A stretch of DNA of 64,000 bases from Streptomyces mexicanus (GTDB lineage: Bacteria; Actinomycetota; Actinomycetes; Streptomycetales; Streptomycetaceae): NCBI RefSeq assembly GCF_902506575.1, contig NZ_LR732544.1, forward strand, positions 6,462,748 to 6,526,747, written 5' to 3'. The position numbers and the translations under genes are program-made. Below are positions 63,701 through 64,000 of the stretch, piece after piece (positions within the stretch are counted from its first letter, which is position 1; the number at the start of each line of letters is the position of its first letter). The notes below the pieces were generated by a model. That model was not told the DNA's origin. It did no database searches and saw nothing but the letters and a program-made list of their open reading frames with translations.

Positions 63701-64000
63701 ACGGGCGCGCCGCTGCTGAGCGTGCGGCATCCCCTGGTGCGTACCGCCCACTGGTGGTTCGCGGAGCACGAGGAACGGCTCGGCCGCTACGGCCGGGTGC
63801 GGGTGCCGGGGCTTCCTCCGGGTTCCCGCTACCTGGTGCAGGTCACCCTCGCCCGCGTGGACGGTGCCCGTCCGCGCCGCGAGCTGTGGACCACCACCCT
63901 CGACACCGCCACCGGCAGGGAGGTGCTGGAGGTGGGGTCCGCGTTGCTGACCGCCCTTGCCGCCGGTGACCTTGAGGACGTGCCGCAGGCCTTGCCGGCC
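60788..64000 (+). CDS. SNF2-type helicase, 3' end outside window
   Basis: 1071 codons and still open at the edge. The start is uncertain: GTG 60788 is chosen for CAGGA upstream; GTG 60752 and TTG 60797 are alternatives. The first 260 residues are a family-specific region (RYSPWGDVDAARELVGDVPE, YAVGDVVRVAAREGVFTVTG). Helicase motifs follow: LLIADEVGLGKTIEAGLIWN (I, about 271), LVIVDEAHYVRN (II), LSATPLNL (III), SEVGSEGLDFEFCNVLVNYD (V, about 737) and RVEQRIGRLDRFGQKHEKIF (VI). This RapA/HepA-like architecture is typical of defence-operon helicases such as DrmD of DISARM. It remodels or translocates on DNA. Neighbours to the right are needed to name the system. Confidence 0.88.
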   Translation, partial: MGTLSGPTAFEGEGSGVSSGVPVDDDMMRLRYSPWGDVDAARELVGDVPEILYDIQEAADRLGLPHMRRLPAAALPEGRTLPSGLYVFQSRRPSGVASAALVLSGGGTSVPPEHKRLRDVDDDHMLHRALMFYRDWRESARSGASAAPAAYAVGDVVRVAAREGVFTVTGVRAVRGAGHQYTLRGPDRRPIKVFENALEAVDDMSDEPEDWIRSTPVSAADTALRLTLAKLSTPLTDTVYSFQSSRTVFRPYQFRPVLKLMNSDRQRLLIADEVGLGKTIEAGLIWNELEQRTHLARTTERRAALHFRGLVVCPAALVHKWRDEMSQRFDRQLRVLDNEGMEELLSLLRRGEDEQPFAGVVSLERLRRAGQLTELAELHPRFDLVIVDEAHYVRNAASRSHAAVSQLADWADALIFLSATPLNLGNQDLYTLVHLLDPSAFPDPRVFESQLEPNGHLNDVAARLAQGAGGTPGGAKTLLPVLKRVNRSRFGQLVARRPEYKRLQRILDTSDPLSARQLSEARRCIADLNALADIVTRTRKADTPDAKAVRQPEDVRVQWTAQEREFYDRLHAWCLQRAARSGTAAGFAAQMWLRQAASCIPAMQQRLRERFQEKAADLEVEEELLLDDDTESDIAAEDVARAADDEAEQLARRLPELLRPLPDTKFDAFVAMLRDARAKGLRQAMVFSFFTRTLEYLAGRLGEEFRVRVMHGGVPQEERTCIMADFRAGRFDLLLVSEVGSEGLDFEFCNVLVNYDLPWNPMRVEQRIGRLDRFGQKHEKIFIFNMQVPGTIETDIFQRLYQRIGVFQSSIGELEPILRGSLRNLQRVVLDPSLSPQERRRQIERIEVARVDREKDIRTLEKAREVLTGLDDLLVEGFDEESPGRGRYLGPKELRGLVEAFLEETGYGKVRQVAGAEDLVDITGSAELRKTMYEASNAGAFPFPRGSDLMARVGGGQQVLRACFTSRTSTETGAPLLSVRHPLVRTAHWWFAEHEERLGRYGRVRVPGLPPGSRYLVQVTLARVDGARPRRELWTTTLDTATGREVLEVGSALLTALAAGDLEDVPQALPA

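Noticed and set aside
61469-63769. 766-residue minus-strand ORF
   Set aside because: It is antisense to the helicase, whose motifs are clear; the long open frame is a GC third-position effect.

Overview
The window is very GC-rich DNA with GTG/TTG starts, strong GC third-position bias and gene families typical of Streptomyces: DUF397 with a DUF5753 helix-turn-helix protein, an S-adenosyl methyltransferase of the DUF574 type, SARP/BTAD and PucR regulators, GH64 glucanase, SpoIIE phosphatases, DUF5997 and DUF6207. It is most likely a Streptomyces chromosome segment (inference from gene content; no rRNA or tRNA gene was found to anchor it).

About 1-44.4 kb is ordinary chromosome. In order it holds: a HEAT-like hypothetical protein; the DUF397/DUF5753 pair; a methyltransferase; a secreted GH64 beta-1,3-glucanase behind a 14-bp LacI-type palindrome; a membrane SpoIIE phosphatase; an MFS exporter; a PucR regulator; an AidB-like acyl-CoA dehydrogenase whose 3' end is rearranged; an Rv1733c-like membrane protein; a BNR/Asp-box protein; uracil-DNA glycosylase overlapping an N-acetylglucosamine-kinase-like gene; a CbiX-like protein; a lactonase; FUSC transporter and Lrp regulator diverging from three CCATTGG boxes; a SARP regulator; an alpha/beta hydrolase; a DNA-binding-domain-less LysR protein next to DUF5997; a LuxR pseudogene; a four-gene PaoABCD-like molybdenum hydroxylase operon with a divergent TetR regulator and twin palindromic operators; a methyltransferase; a PAS-PAS-GAF-SpoIIE phosphatase; a cold-shock protein with a leader hairpin followed by a DEAD-box helicase; an L,D-transpeptidase; a decayed MmyB-type regulator; an MDR oxidoreductase with an HD-domain protein; and secreted DUF305 and LVIVD proteins.

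About 44.4-64 kb is an accessory island. It has a DnaJ-type zinc-finger membrane protein, a frameshifted zinc-ribbon Hsp70 pseudogene, pieces of IS3, IS5, IS481 and possibly IS701-type elements, remnants of a peptide ABC transporter ATPase, a TIGR02391-like protein, an ATP-dependent DNA ligase and an HNH nuclease, and two overlapping broken tyrosine recombinases. The intact modules inside it are a caspase-WD40 protein with an overlapping EACC1 partner (a predicted conflict/suicide system), a tandem pair of paralogous small proteins that follow a toxin-like tail, a small acidic protein, and a large SNF2-type helicase running off the right edge that is probably the first gene of a defence operon.

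Three places (1-160, 10.12-10.25 kb and 11.525-11.54 kb) are poly-G-like and probably low-quality sequence. The many frameshifts of the island are unlikely to have the same cause, because almost all core genes have intact frames.
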